Shown here piece by piece: positions 44,474 to 53,047 of a stretch of 64,000 bases of DNA (position 1 is its first letter; every line of letters starts with the position of its first letter). Position numbers and translations under genes: made by a program. Origin of the DNA: JAPPOI01 sp028818055 (GTDB taxonomy: Bacteria > Pseudomonadota > Alphaproteobacteria > Rhodobacterales > Rhodobacteraceae); contig OZ253954.1 of NCBI GenBank assembly GCA_965267405.1, forward strand, positions 496,001 through 560,000, in the 5' to 3' direction. Below the pieces are notes generated by a model. It made no database searches, was not told where the DNA came from, and was given only the letters and a program-made list of their open reading frames with translations.

Positions 44474-45582
44474 GGGCCATCATCCAATACGCCATCAGCG
44501 GACATCTGCGCGTAAAGCAATCCCTCGCGAAGCCCCCGGTCAGCGACTGACAATCTGTCTGTTGGCCAAACCCGCAGCAATGCCTGCAGGATTGCGGCCC
44601 CGGACATAATCAATGCATGACGGTCGCGCCCAATCCGAGGGTCGGCGCGTCGTCCTTCGGGACCCAGCTCCAGGTATGTGCGGATCACCGTGTCAATCTG
44701 ATCCGAGGTCATTCGCAAACCGTCAACTTTGTTCCTGTCGTAGCGTCTAAGGCCAAGATGGCTGGCGGCCACAGTCGTCACAGTGCCTGACGTGCCAATA
44801 ATCTGGAATCCTTCCCGCGTCTGTTCAGACTCGTAGGGCGAAAAGTCCGCCAAATTCTCTTCGAAGAACCAGCTCATCAACGCAAACCGCGCAGCGTCGT
44901 CTTCGACGTCGTTGAATTGTTCGCGCAAGGTTGCAACGCCCAATGGCACGGAAATCCAGTCGATGACGCGCGCAGACGGGAAAGGCGTGTCGCTTTCAGG
45001 TTGGAAACCCGCGTGCAAACGCATGATGGCACGCGTCCGTTCAAGTTTCGGAACACGACTGAGATCAATCCAGACAAGCTCGGTCGATCCTCCACCAATA
45101 TCGACCACCAGCAGCTGCTCAGTTTTTGTGGACACCAGCGGCGCGCAGGAAATCACGGCAAGACGCGCTTCTTCTTCGGGTTCGATGACATCAAGTGCCA
45201 ATCCCGTTTGGCGTTCGATACTTTTTAGGAATGCCTCGCCGTTTTCGGCTCTTCGACAGGCCTCGGTCGCAACCAAGCGCATTCGCTTCACGTTGTGCTT
45301 GTCGATTTTCTTGCGACAGATCTGAAGCGCACCCATGGTTCGCCCCATCGACGCTCGACTTAGCCGGCCTGAATGCTCAAGCCCGATACCAAGCTGAACC
45401 GACTTCGAAAAGCTATCAACGACGTGAAATTGATTGCCCTTTGGCTGGGCAATCAGCATGCGGCACGAATTGGTACCTAGATCCAGCGCCGCATATAAAT
45501 CGGCAGGATCAGCTTTGCCGGACGCTTTCGGTTCAACCGCTCGCGGGAACCGGTCCGCGCCCTTGGGACGCTTGGGCGGCAT
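44467..45582 (-). CDS. Ppx/GppA phosphatase family protein
   Basis: The 371-residue ASKHA-fold protein begins YAALDLGTNSCRMLIAQPKG, with VVDIGGGSTELVW as the second phosphate-binding loop and SGTVTTVAASHLGL later. Exopolyphosphatase and pppGpp phosphatase cannot be separated by sequence; the roseobacter members are short and lack the C-terminal HD domain, as here. The N-terminal extension is basic (MPPKRPKGADRFPR). It overlaps the convergent DUF6356 end by seven bases. Confidence 0.88.
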   Translation of the reverse strand: MPPKRPKGADRFPRAVEPKASGKADPADLYAALDLGTNSCRMLIAQPKGNQFHVVDSFSKSVQLGIGLEHSGRLSRASMGRTMGALQICRKKIDKHNVKRMRLVATEACRRAENGEAFLKSIERQTGLALDVIEPEEEARLAVISCAPLVSTKTEQLLVVDIGGGSTELVWIDLSRVPKLERTRAIMRLHAGFQPESDTPFPSARVIDWISVPLGVATLREQFNDVEDDAARFALMSWFFEENLADFSPYESEQTREGFQIIGTSGTVTTVAASHLGLRRYDRNKVDGLRMTSDQIDTVIRTYLELGPEGRRADPRIGRDRHALIMSGAAILQALLRVWPTDRLSVADRGLREGLLYAQMSADGVLDDGPY

Positions 45583-45799
45583 GTCGCCCTCCGATCTTGA
45601 GTTAAGTCCACCCTAGTCGGCGAACCCTTGACCGCGCAAGCCTCACAATCATTCTGAGAAGAATTCATGCGATGGGGTCTATAAAACCGTGCGAACCAGA
45701 AATAATGTGCCCGCGTCGCGAGTGTGCTTAAACATGTCGAAAATCGGCGTCGTTTTTTGACATCGCAAGCGTAGGACGGCGTGAAGGAGAGATTTGGCA

Positions 45800-46096
45800 A
45801 TGCCTGACGTTACCATCGTCTATTGGCGCGATATTCCCGCGCAGGTCATCGTCGGCAAGGGCCGTCGAGGATCAAAGGCGCCATTGCCCGAACGGTTCGA
45901 GCAAGCCATCGACCGTGCGGCAATGAAAGTTGGCGCCAGAGACAGCGATGCCTATCTTTCTGAGTGGCGCAAAGCCACGCCCTATCCCGTTGACGGTGAA
46001 CCGTCCGAGATAGCGGCGTCCGAGGCTGCGCGTCTTGATGCTGAATACGATCAAGAGAAAATCAAAACTCTGATCGACAACGACGGATGGGCTTGA
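45800..46096 (+). CDS. PF13769-type 'virulence factor' small protein
   Basis: The 98-residue protein reads VTIVYWRDIPAQVIVGKGR then RGSKAPLPERFEQAIDRAAMKVGA, the pattern of the family named Virulence_fact. The name comes from distant context; no activity is known. AAGGAG eight bases before the ATG supports the start. It lies 26 bases ahead of the MTHFR-like gene, and I recall these two adjacent in many roseobacters, which suggests an accessory role in one-carbon transfer. Confidence 0.8.
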   Translation: MPDVTIVYWRDIPAQVIVGKGRRGSKAPLPERFEQAIDRAAMKVGARDSDAYLSEWRKATPYPVDGEPSEIAASEAARLDAEYDQEKIKTLIDNDGWA

Positions 46097-46122
46097 ACGC
46101 CCGCGACATAAGGACTGCGCTG

Positions 46123-47052
46123 ATGGCACTGTTACAGTTCAAACGCAAAACCGAGGTGGAAACGCCGGTTAATCCGGACGTTGAAAGCTTCTTGACCGAT
46201 TATTCGATCGAAGTGATGCCGCGCACTGCTGAGAAGGTCGAGGACTTCAAAGCCCTGCTTCCCGAAGGCACCCGAGTTTACATCGCTCATATCGAAGGCA
46301 CACCAATCGAAGATATGGTTGCCACGGCCAAGCGCATCGCGGCCGACGGATTTCAGATCATGCCGCATTTCCCTGCTCGCATCATCAAAGATGAAGCGAC
46401 ACTGGCGGACTGGATCGCCCGTTATCAGGGCGAAGCTGGTGTTGAACAGGCACTGATGCTAGCGGGCGGTGTTGCCGAACCACACGGCCAGTTCGACAGC
46501 TCTATGCAACTGTTGGAAACCGGGCTTTTCGACAAGGCGGGCTTTAAGCGACTTCACGTTGCGGGCCATCCAGAGGGCAATCGTGACATCGATCCAAACG
46601 GCGGCACATCCAACGTAGATGCCGCACTTCAGTGGAAGAACGAATTCAATCAGCGCTCCGATGCAGAAATGGCCATTGCCACCCAATTTGCGTTCGAGGC
46701 CGGACCGATCATCGAATGGGCAAATGGCGTGAAGGACGCGGGCGTCACAATTCCGATCCACATTGGCATCGCGGGCCCGGCCAAGCTTCAAACGCTTATC
46801 AAGTTCGCCATTGCCTGCGGTGTCGGACCTTCGCTCAAGGTTCTGCAAAAGCGGGCTATGGATGTGACCAAGTTGGTTTTGCCTTACGAGCCGACCGACG
46901 TGGTTTCCGAATTGGCTGCTTATAAGGCTGCCAATCCGGATTTTGCCATAACGAACGTCCACTTCTTCCCACTTGGCGGCATCAAGACCTGTGCCAACTG
47001 GGCTATCGCAAATGGCGGTGCCTCGACCGTCCCAATGGCAGCTTCCGCCTAA
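46123..47052 (+). CDS. Divergent methylenetetrahydrofolate reductase-like protein
   Basis: The 309-residue TIM-barrel protein resembles MTHFR. YSIEVMPRTAEKV corresponds to the FEFFPPKT opening of MetF with its conserved glutamate (E30), and MPHFPARIIKDE to the following strand. At the LRGD position, where MetF has the conserved folate-contacting Asp, this protein has LAGGV, so that residue is a glycine (G116). It ends HFFPLGGIKTCANWA. AAGGA eight bases before the ATG supports the start. A canonical MetF exists at 62 kb, so this may act on another folate or pterin step. It shares an operon with the pterin-binding protein. Confidence 0.82.
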   Translation: MALLQFKRKTEVETPVNPDVESFLTDYSIEVMPRTAEKVEDFKALLPEGTRVYIAHIEGTPIEDMVATAKRIAADGFQIMPHFPARIIKDEATLADWIARYQGEAGVEQALMLAGGVAEPHGQFDSSMQLLETGLFDKAGFKRLHVAGHPEGNRDIDPNGGTSNVDAALQWKNEFNQRSDAEMAIATQFAFEAGPIIEWANGVKDAGVTIPIHIGIAGPAKLQTLIKFAIACGVGPSLKVLQKRAMDVTKLVLPYEPTDVVSELAAYKAANPDFAITNVHFFPLGGIKTCANWAIANGGASTVPMAASA

Positions 47053-47070
47053 ACCTAACGAAAGTCCGAA

Positions 47071-48237
47071 ATGACCCGCACTGTACTCGAGTCAAAATCC
47101 AAAACCGTTGTCATTGGCTTCGACGAGCCGTTCTGCGTGATCGGCGAGCGGATCAATCCCACCGGTCGAAAAAAACTGGCCGCCGAACTGGAAGCGGGCG
47201 ATTTTTCGACCGTCGAAAAGGACGCATTGGAACAAGTTGCGTGCGGTGCGCAGGTTCTCGATATCAACGCTGGTGTTGTCTACAACTCTAACCCGAACCC
47301 GAACGAGACCGAACCACCACTGATGACCAAGATGGTCAACTTGGTACAAGGCCTGACCGATGTACCACTATGCATCGACAGCTCGGTTCCAGGCGCACTC
47401 GAAGCAGGTCTCGAAACAGCTGAAGGCCGACCGCTTTTGAACTCAGTTACAGGTGAAGAGGATCGACTCGAGCTCGTCCTACCGCTGGTCAAGAAATACA
47501 ATGTGCCTGTGGTCGCGATCTCGAACGATGACACGGGAATCTCGGAAGACCCAGACGTGCGGTTTGACGTTGCCAAGAAGATCGTCGAGCGCGCAGCCGA
47601 TCACGGCATTCCGGCACATGACATCGTGGTTGATCCCCTGGTTATGCCGATCGGCGCGATGGCCACCGCAGGGTTGCAGGTGTTTTCGTTGGTGCGCCGT
47701 TTGCGGGAAGAATTGGGCGTGAACACGACATGCGGGGCTTCCAATATCTCGTTCGGTTTGCCTAACCGCCACGGGATCAACAACGCGTTTTTGTCGATGG
47801 CATCGGCTGCAGGCATGACTTCAGCGATCATGAACCCGGTTGCGATGCCTAAGACCCTCAAGGCAACAGGCGAGCGTCTGGACGAATTGAAAGCTCTTGG
47901 CGTTTCTGCGCCAGACGACATAGACATGGCCGCACTGCGACCACTTTTGGGAATGGCGTCTTCGGCCGATCTTGTGAAAGAGCGCGTGGCACGCCTTGCT
48001 GACATGGGCATCATGATCCCGGACGAGATTGATCCGGCGAAACTGGCACCACTTCTGGGTCTGGCACCCAAGACTGGCGTCGCATCAGAAGAAATCCTGT
48101 CGATCCGTGCCGCTGACTTCCTAATGGATCAGGACCCTTCGGGCGGAAACTGGATCAGATTGAATAAGGCCCCCGCCGCAGGCGGAGGCCGAGGAGGACG
48201 CGGCGGACGAGAAGGTCGCCGTCGCCGTCGGGGATAA
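47071..48237 (+). CDS. Stand-alone pterin-binding (methyl-THF) methyltransferase domain protein
   Basis: The 388-residue protein has the DHPS-like TIM barrel of the MetH folate domain: VIGERINPTGRKKLAAEL, QVLDINAGVVYNSNPNPNE, VPLCIDSSVPGALEAGLE, LNSVTGEED and NTTCGASNISFGLPNR, all family motifs. It lacks the homocysteine, cobalamin and reactivation domains. After about residue 268 a helical extension (about 90 residues) ends in a Gly/Arg-rich tail (GGGRGGRGGREGRRRRRG, R383-387). I infer the pterin part of a split methionine synthase. A corrinoid/iron-sulfur system of another kind is possible. Confidence 0.85.
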   Translation: MTRTVLESKSKTVVIGFDEPFCVIGERINPTGRKKLAAELEAGDFSTVEKDALEQVACGAQVLDINAGVVYNSNPNPNETEPPLMTKMVNLVQGLTDVPLCIDSSVPGALEAGLETAEGRPLLNSVTGEEDRLELVLPLVKKYNVPVVAISNDDTGISEDPDVRFDVAKKIVERAADHGIPAHDIVVDPLVMPIGAMATAGLQVFSLVRRLREELGVNTTCGASNISFGLPNRHGINNAFLSMASAAGMTSAIMNPVAMPKTLKATGERLDELKALGVSAPDDIDMAALRPLLGMASSADLVKERVARLADMGIMIPDEIDPAKLAPLLGLAPKTGVASEEILSIRAADFLMDQDPSGGNWIRLNKAPAAGGGRGGRGGREGRRRRRG

Positions 48238-48241
48238 GGTT

Positions 48242-48267
48242 AAAGGCGCCGGTTTAGGCGCCTTTTT
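48242..48267 (+). terminator. Rho-independent terminator after the pterin-binding gene
   Basis: AAAGGCGCC and GGCGCCTTT form a 9-bp stem closing GGTTTA, followed by TT. It lies four bases past the stop and ends at the convergent membrane gene, so it may serve both strands. Confidence 0.8.
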
Positions 48268-48268
48268 C

Positions 48269-48703
48269 TTAAGCCGGTGTTGGTTCGGCCAGCGAAATCG
48301 GTCTGAGCAGCGGCAGCGTGAAAACCGCCAGGAAGGCCAAGTTCAAAACAGCATTTAAAGGCGCACCGGACAGAACGGACCCCGTGCTGTCGATGACGAA
48401 CCATGTGCAGATGGAAACCAATATAATCTTCCGGCTCATCTCGGGGGCTTCGCGCAGGCCCTGGCGCACGAGAATAAACAAAGCCACGCCAAATCCTGAC
48501 AGCAAGCCACCTGTGATCGCCGACAACAGGCGCAGTTCTGTCGCAAGGAAGAGTTCGTGGTTCAGGTTTGGAACAACGATTTCGGCAAACATCACCAAGA
48601 TCCCATTCAACGACGGGATCGCGGCGATTGCCATGATCAGCCCAGTCAAAATCGTGAATTCCGCACCGATCGTCAGAATTATGTGTCGTGTTTTGTCAGA
48701 CAT
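48269..48703 (-). CDS. Four-helix membrane protein, unknown
   Basis: The 144-residue protein has four hydrophobic segments (FTILTGLIMAIAAIPSLN, LLSAITGGLLSGFGVALFILV, IILVSICTWFVIDSTGSV, AVLNLAFLAVFTLPLL). It recalls small DUF4345-like proteins but no motif is diagnostic. It lies across the terminator from the pterin-binding gene and is divergent from the MmyB-like regulator, so the regulator may control it. Confidence 0.7.
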   Translation of the reverse strand: MSDKTRHIILTIGAEFTILTGLIMAIAAIPSLNGILVMFAEIVVPNLNHELFLATELRLLSAITGGLLSGFGVALFILVRQGLREAPEMSRKIILVSICTWFVIDSTGSVLSGAPLNAVLNLAFLAVFTLPLLRPISLAEPTPA

Positions 48704-48811
48704 GTCTCACCTCATGAATTTGTATGGCCACGGCAAATCACGGTTCGGCTTCCCAAAACAATTACCTTGAAGGTAAGTGCCATCTGCGGATCAGCGCAGT
48801 AGACTGCGCTT

Positions 48812-49576
48812 ATGTTTGGACCTGAATTGAAGACCTGGCGGCAAATACGACGCATGAGCCAGCTTGACCTCGCGATGGAGGCCGACGTCTCAGCCCGACA
48901 CATCTCGTTTCTGGAAACCGGGCGTTCCACGCCCAGTCGGATGATGGTCAATCACCTGGCCGAGACGCTGAACCTGCCTATGGCTGCCAGAAATGAGCTT
49001 TTGGCAAAGGCAGGCTTTGCTGCCGCCCATGGATCACGCGCGCTGGATGACGACGCGATGGAACCCGTACGCCGGGCGATCGAGTGGACTTTGTCACGTC
49101 ATGATCCTTACCCCGGCCTGGTCATGGACCGCGATTGGAAGATCGTGGCCCTTAACCAATGCGCAACAGCCATGTTCAACACCCTTGATCTGAGGGTCGG
49201 AGACTCACTCGTTGACGCACTGTTCGATCCAAAAGTTCGCGACGCGGTGCTGAACTGGCCGGAAGTCGCACTTCATACGGTTCGCAGACTGCGAGCTGAA
49301 ATTGCCCACTATGGCGAACACCCCGAACTAAAGGCGGCGCAAGAACGACTGATGCAAACGCCGGAAGTGCTTGCACTGGAAACATCGGCACAACTGCCGC
49401 CGTTTGTCCCCGCCATTTATGATGCAGGTGGCGCGAAGCTTTCACTGTTTTCGACGATTGCTGCCTTCAGCTCGGCAGAAGACATCGCCTTAGCTGATCT
49501 GCGGATCGAACTGTTTTTCCCTGCAGATCAGGAAAGCGATGCGCTTTTGTCGGCCATCGCCGGGTCAATACAATGA
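48812..49576 (+). CDS. XRE-family regulator with MmyB-like ligand-binding domain
   Basis: The 254-residue protein has an N-terminal HTH (LKTWRQIRRMSQLDLAMEADVSARHISFLETGRSTPSRMMV) and a C-terminal MmyB-like domain (PGLVMDRDWKIVALNQCATAMFNTL; HTVRRLRAEIAHYGEHPELKAAQERL). MmyB-like domains bind small ligands, possibly fatty acids. It is divergent from the membrane-protein gene, its probable target. Confidence 0.88.
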   Translation: MFGPELKTWRQIRRMSQLDLAMEADVSARHISFLETGRSTPSRMMVNHLAETLNLPMAARNELLAKAGFAAAHGSRALDDDAMEPVRRAIEWTLSRHDPYPGLVMDRDWKIVALNQCATAMFNTLDLRVGDSLVDALFDPKVRDAVLNWPEVALHTVRRLRAEIAHYGEHPELKAAQERLMQTPEVLALETSAQLPPFVPAIYDAGGAKLSLFSTIAAFSSAEDIALADLRIELFFPADQESDALLSAIAGSIQ

Positions 49577-49697
49577 AAGCTATCTTCGTCCGATTGCGAC
49601 TGCTAGCATGATGAAATTACGCGCCTTTCCAAGGTCGATTTATGCGTAGATGATGCGATCGCATCTCTTTAAGGCAAACTGCGCATTTTGGGATGAA

Positions 49698-50384
49698 ATG
49701 GCAGAGCAAGATGAATTCCCACCGCTGGGCACAGGCATTTTCCGTCTGGCCGTTCGGCTGGGTATCATTCTTGCAGTTGCCCTGACAATCTATTGGGCGC
49801 TTGAATGGATCAGCGACAACGCGTTGGCCTCGGGACACGAAGGTCTGATGCTTGGAATGATCGTCGGCCTTTTACTGGCGTATGCGATACTGATCGCCAT
49901 TCCATTTATGCCGGGAATTGAGATTGGCATCAGCCTTCTGTTTCTCAAAGGCGCGGAAATTGCGCCGTTTGTTTATCTGGCGACCGTGGTTGGGTTGATG
50001 ATTGCTTTCGTCGCAGGGCGATACACACCCTATGCCTGGCTTCACTCGCTGCTCGCCGACCTTCGCCTGAAAAGTGCCTGCGATTTGGTCGATCGGCTCG
50101 CGCCACTTTCAAGACGAGAACGTTTGTCGATTTTGACGCAACGTGTGCCTTCTTGGGTGCGACCCTTGATATTGCCGGGGCGTTACGTGTTGATTGCTGC
50201 TTTGCTCAACGTGCCCGGAAACGCCCTTTTTGGCGGCGGCGGGGGCATTTCATTCATTGCCGGATTCAGTCGTCTTTATAACGTTTGGCTGACAGTTCTA
50301 GTGATCGCACTTGCGGTTCTGCCTGTACCCTTGACTGTATGGCTCGCGGGAACAGATGCATTGGCCGACGTATTTCCCCGCTGA
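49698..50384 (+). CDS. Multi-pass membrane protein, unknown
   Basis: The roughly 228-residue protein has five or more membrane segments. The central EIGISLLFLKGAEIAPFVYLATVVG..GRY recalls a VTT/DedA layout, and VPGNALFGGGGGISFIAGFSR lies in the second half, but neither is decisive. I start at MAEQDEF because GGGA is nearby; an ATG 16 codons upstream has no ribosome site. Its end overlaps the convergent small membrane gene by 109 bases. Confidence 0.65.
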   Translation: MAEQDEFPPLGTGIFRLAVRLGIILAVALTIYWALEWISDNALASGHEGLMLGMIVGLLLAYAILIAIPFMPGIEIGISLLFLKGAEIAPFVYLATVVGLMIAFVAGRYTPYAWLHSLLADLRLKSACDLVDRLAPLSRRERLSILTQRVPSWVRPLILPGRYVLIAALLNVPGNALFGGGGGISFIAGFSRLYNVWLTVLVIALAVLPVPLTVWLAGTDALADVFPR

Positions 50385-50650
50385 TCAGACGAATTGAACA
50401 ATCCCACGGTCGCGTGAACCGCCAAAACAATCAAAAGGAATGAAATCGCAAGCGGCAACGCCATGAACGTGCCAATCTCAGCGCCTTCGACGCCAAGAAC
50501 TCCAAGTGTTACAGCAAGGATTACAAGAAACGCCACGGCAATGGCCGAAGCCATCGCCATCTGACGCCAAACACCAACGAGATAAAATACCGCAAAGGCC
50601 TGAAGGCCTAGGTAGACGCACGCAACAAGTGCAAACTGAAAAACACTCAA
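50276..50650 (-). CDS. Small three-helix membrane protein, overlapping its neighbour
   Basis: The first 85 residues are three hydrophobic helices (VFQFALVACVYLGLQAFAVFYLVG, MASAIAVAFLVILAVTLGVLGV, FMALPLAISFLLIVLAVHATVGLF); after SSDQRG the frame runs antisense through the end of the convergent membrane gene and the protein becomes low-complexity. The helical part lies outside the overlap, so the gene is likely real, but the true stop could lie in a frameshifted or unresolved copy. Confidence 0.6.
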   Translation of the reverse strand: MSVFQFALVACVYLGLQAFAVFYLVGVWRQMAMASAIAVAFLVILAVTLGVLGVEGAEIGTFMALPLAISFLLIVLAVHATVGLFNSSDQRGNTSANASVPASHTVKGTGRTASAITRTVSQTL

Positions 50651-50810
50651 GGGTCAAACTCCCCTACTCAATACACTGATTATGATGGCACATGTTTCTG
50701 GCATGAATTTGTCACCCCTCATGACGCTTCGAGGTCAAATCTTGGCGCGACTGGTCTTTCATTGACGTTAAAGAACGATATTGTGGCCGGCGAGAAAGGG
50801 CAGAAAACGC

Positions 50811-52856
50811 ATGACTGACAAAGCCTTGGTGATATTCACGCCATCCGGCAAACGCGGCCATTTTGAGGTGGGAACACCGGTTTTGACCGCCGCGCGGCAA
50901 TTGGGCGTCGATCTCGATTCGGTCTGCGGAGGACGTGGAATTTGTTCGAAGTGCCAAATCACACCTAGCTTTGGCGAGTTTCCCAAGCATGGTGTGACCG
51001 TTGGCGAAGATGCCGTTTCTGAGTGGAACGCGGTCGAACAGCGCTACAAGGACAAACGCGGCCTGATCGAAGGGCGTCGCCTTGGGTGCCAAACGCTGAT
51101 CCAAGGCGATCTTGTTGTTGATGTGCCGCCCGAAAGCCAGGTTCACAAGCAGGTGGTTCGCAAGGCCGCCGATGCACGCGAGATCGTAATGAATCCGGCA
51201 ACACGCCTGTACTATGTCGAAGTGCGCGAACCGGACATGCATGAACCGACGGGGGATCTTCAGCGACTGGGCGAAGCGCTCGAACGCGATTGGGAGATCG
51301 CTGGGGTCAGCGCGGACCTTCCGATCCTGAAGAAGTTGCAGCCGGTTCTGCGCCAAGGCAGTTGGAAGGCTACGGTTGCGGTTCACCAAGGGCACGGAAC
51401 AGCCGCCCCGAAGATCATCGATATCTGGCCCGGATTTTTTGAAGATCGTCTTTATGGTCTGGCGATTGATTTGGGCTCGACCACGATCGCCGCGCATCTG
51501 TGCGACTTACGCAACGGCCAGGTCAAAGCCTCCGCCGGTATCATGAACCCACAGATCCGGTTTGGCGAAGACCTGATGAGCCGCGTCTCTTATTCGATGA
51601 TGAACCCAGGCGGTGATACGGAAATGACCGCCGCTGTCCACGATGCCATGGGCGTACTTGCCAGCGACTTGGCCCGCGACGCAGACGTTGCGCCAGAGCA
51701 GATTGTGGAGGCGACCGTCGTCTGCAACCCGGTAATGCACCACCTTCTGTTGGGGATCGATCCCGTGGAATTGGGTCAGGCGCCCTTTGCGCTCGCGACA
51801 TCTGAGGCGCTGAACTGTGCTGCCAGCGACTTGGGAATCTCGACGATCAATCCGCAAGCGCAAGCGTATATCCTACCGTGCATCGCAGGACACGTTGGTG
51901 CCGATTGCGCCGCTGTGGCCCTTTCTGAAGAGCCGTACAAATCTGACGATCTTGTCCTGATTTGTGACGTTGGCACCAACGCCGAAATCCTGTTGGGTGA
52001 CAAGAACCGCGTGTTGGCGTGCTCGTCACCTACGGGGCCAGCTTTCGAGGGTGCGCAGATTTCCAGCGGGCAACGCGCAGCACCGGGCGCTATCGAACGT
52101 GTCGAAATCGATCCAGTCACAAAGGAACCGCGCTTTCGCGTGATCGGCTCGGACATCTGGTCCAACGAGGACGGATTTGCCGAAGCCATCGCCGTCACCG
52201 GGGTCACAGGAATTTGTGGCTCGGGTATTATCGAAGCGGTGGCTGAAATGCGCCTCGCCGGTTTGCTTGATCCCTCCGGCCTAATTGGTTCCGCCGCCCA
52301 AACTGGGACGACACGTTCGGTCCCCGAAGGCCGGACACACGCTTACGTCCTTTATGACGGGACAGCAGAAGACGGCCCATTGATCACGGTCACCCAAGGT
52401 GACATCCGCGCCATTCAGCTTGCAAAATCAGCACTTTACGCTGGTGCACGCTTGCTAATGGACGAACTTCAGACGGATACGGTCGACCGCGTTGTTCTCG
52501 CTGGCGCATTTGGTGCTCACATTTCTCCGAAGCACGCCATGGTTCTTGGCATGATCCCTGATTGTGCCATCGACAAGGTGACATCCGCTGGTAACGCCGC
52601 AGGCACAGGCGCACGGATTGCGCTCTGCGATACCACCGCACGCTCAAAAATCGAAGCCGAAGTTCACCGAATTCATAAAGTGGAAACTGCGATCGAGCCG
52701 CGCTTTCAGGAACATTTCGTCGCCGCCAACGCAATACCACACGCGACTGCCCCGTTTCCGAACTTGAATGCACTGGTGGAGCTTCCCGATGTCAGCTTCA
52801 ACACCGGAGACAGCGACGGGGATGGTGGCCGGCGCCGTAGACGCCGACGGGCATGA
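50811..52856 (+). CDS. RamA/RACo-like corrinoid reactivation protein
   Basis: The 681-residue protein has an N-terminal [2Fe-2S] ferredoxin domain (C39-x5-C45-x2-C48 ... C93), a middle linker and a C-terminal ASKHA ATPase domain with AIDLGSTTIAAHL, LICDVGTNAEILLG and VLAGAFGAH loops. Such proteins reduce inactive cob(II)alamin in corrinoid methyltransferases using ATP. In this organism it likely reactivates the split methionine synthase, whose pterin part is 2.5 kb upstream. The C-terminus is GGRRRRRRRA (R674-680), a poly-arginine tail like that of the pterin protein. AAAGGG ten bases upstream supports MTDKALV. Confidence 0.9.
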   Translation: MTDKALVIFTPSGKRGHFEVGTPVLTAARQLGVDLDSVCGGRGICSKCQITPSFGEFPKHGVTVGEDAVSEWNAVEQRYKDKRGLIEGRRLGCQTLIQGDLVVDVPPESQVHKQVVRKAADAREIVMNPATRLYYVEVREPDMHEPTGDLQRLGEALERDWEIAGVSADLPILKKLQPVLRQGSWKATVAVHQGHGTAAPKIIDIWPGFFEDRLYGLAIDLGSTTIAAHLCDLRNGQVKASAGIMNPQIRFGEDLMSRVSYSMMNPGGDTEMTAAVHDAMGVLASDLARDADVAPEQIVEATVVCNPVMHHLLLGIDPVELGQAPFALATSEALNCAASDLGISTINPQAQAYILPCIAGHVGADCAAVALSEEPYKSDDLVLICDVGTNAEILLGDKNRVLACSSPTGPAFEGAQISSGQRAAPGAIERVEIDPVTKEPRFRVIGSDIWSNEDGFAEAIAVTGVTGICGSGIIEAVAEMRLAGLLDPSGLIGSAAQTGTTRSVPEGRTHAYVLYDGTAEDGPLITVTQGDIRAIQLAKSALYAGARLLMDELQTDTVDRVVLAGAFGAHISPKHAMVLGMIPDCAIDKVTSAGNAAGTGARIALCDTTARSKIEAEVHRIHKVETAIEPRFQEHFVAANAIPHATAPFPNLNALVELPDVSFNTGDSDGDGGRRRRRRRA

Positions 52857-52918
52857 TCACTCGCAGGATGGCAGGGAACATCTCGAAATTCGGCAGTCTC
52901 ACCAGCCCAGAGGCTCTC

Positions 52919-52948
52919 TTGACCTTGGGTGCATCGGCCCGATATCTC
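52919..52948 (+). promoter_or_regulatory. Possible promoter for tRNA-Gly
   Basis: TTGACC and TATCTC are separated by 18 bases, ten bases before the mature tRNA. It overlaps no gene. Moderate match by eye only. Confidence 0.3.
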
Positions 52949-52958
52949 GCCCAAAACC

Positions 52959-53032
52959 GCGGGTATGGTGAAAAGGTATCACACGAGCTTCCCAAGCTCT
53001 TGTTACGGGTTCGATTCCCGTTACCCGCTCCA
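52959..53032 (+). tRNA. tRNA-Gly(CCC)
   Basis: The 74-nt tRNA has acceptor GCGGGTA pairing with TACCCGC, discriminator T, encoded CCA, and anticodon stem-loop GAGCTTCCCAAGCTC (CCC, for GGG codons). The T arm is ACGGGTTCGATTCCCGT. The thioesterase start follows only 15 bases after CCA, so the mRNA probably carries the tRNA at its 5' end. Confidence 0.95.
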
Positions 53033-53047
53033 ACGATTTGAGATCGA

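Noticed and set aside
45583..45799. Possible SAM or SAH riboswitch before the one-carbon operon
   Set aside because: I found no recognisable SAM-II, SAM-V or SAH aptamer core by eye; only an ordinary leader. A covariance-model search would decide.
48169..48237. Arg-rich tail as a frameshift artefact
   Set aside because: The frame is continuous, ends in a stop just before a terminator, and a second unrelated gene has the same kind of tail.
50712..51497. 261-codon minus-strand frame opposite the reactivator N-terminus
   Set aside because: Antisense to the Fe-S and linker region; no own start signal or family.
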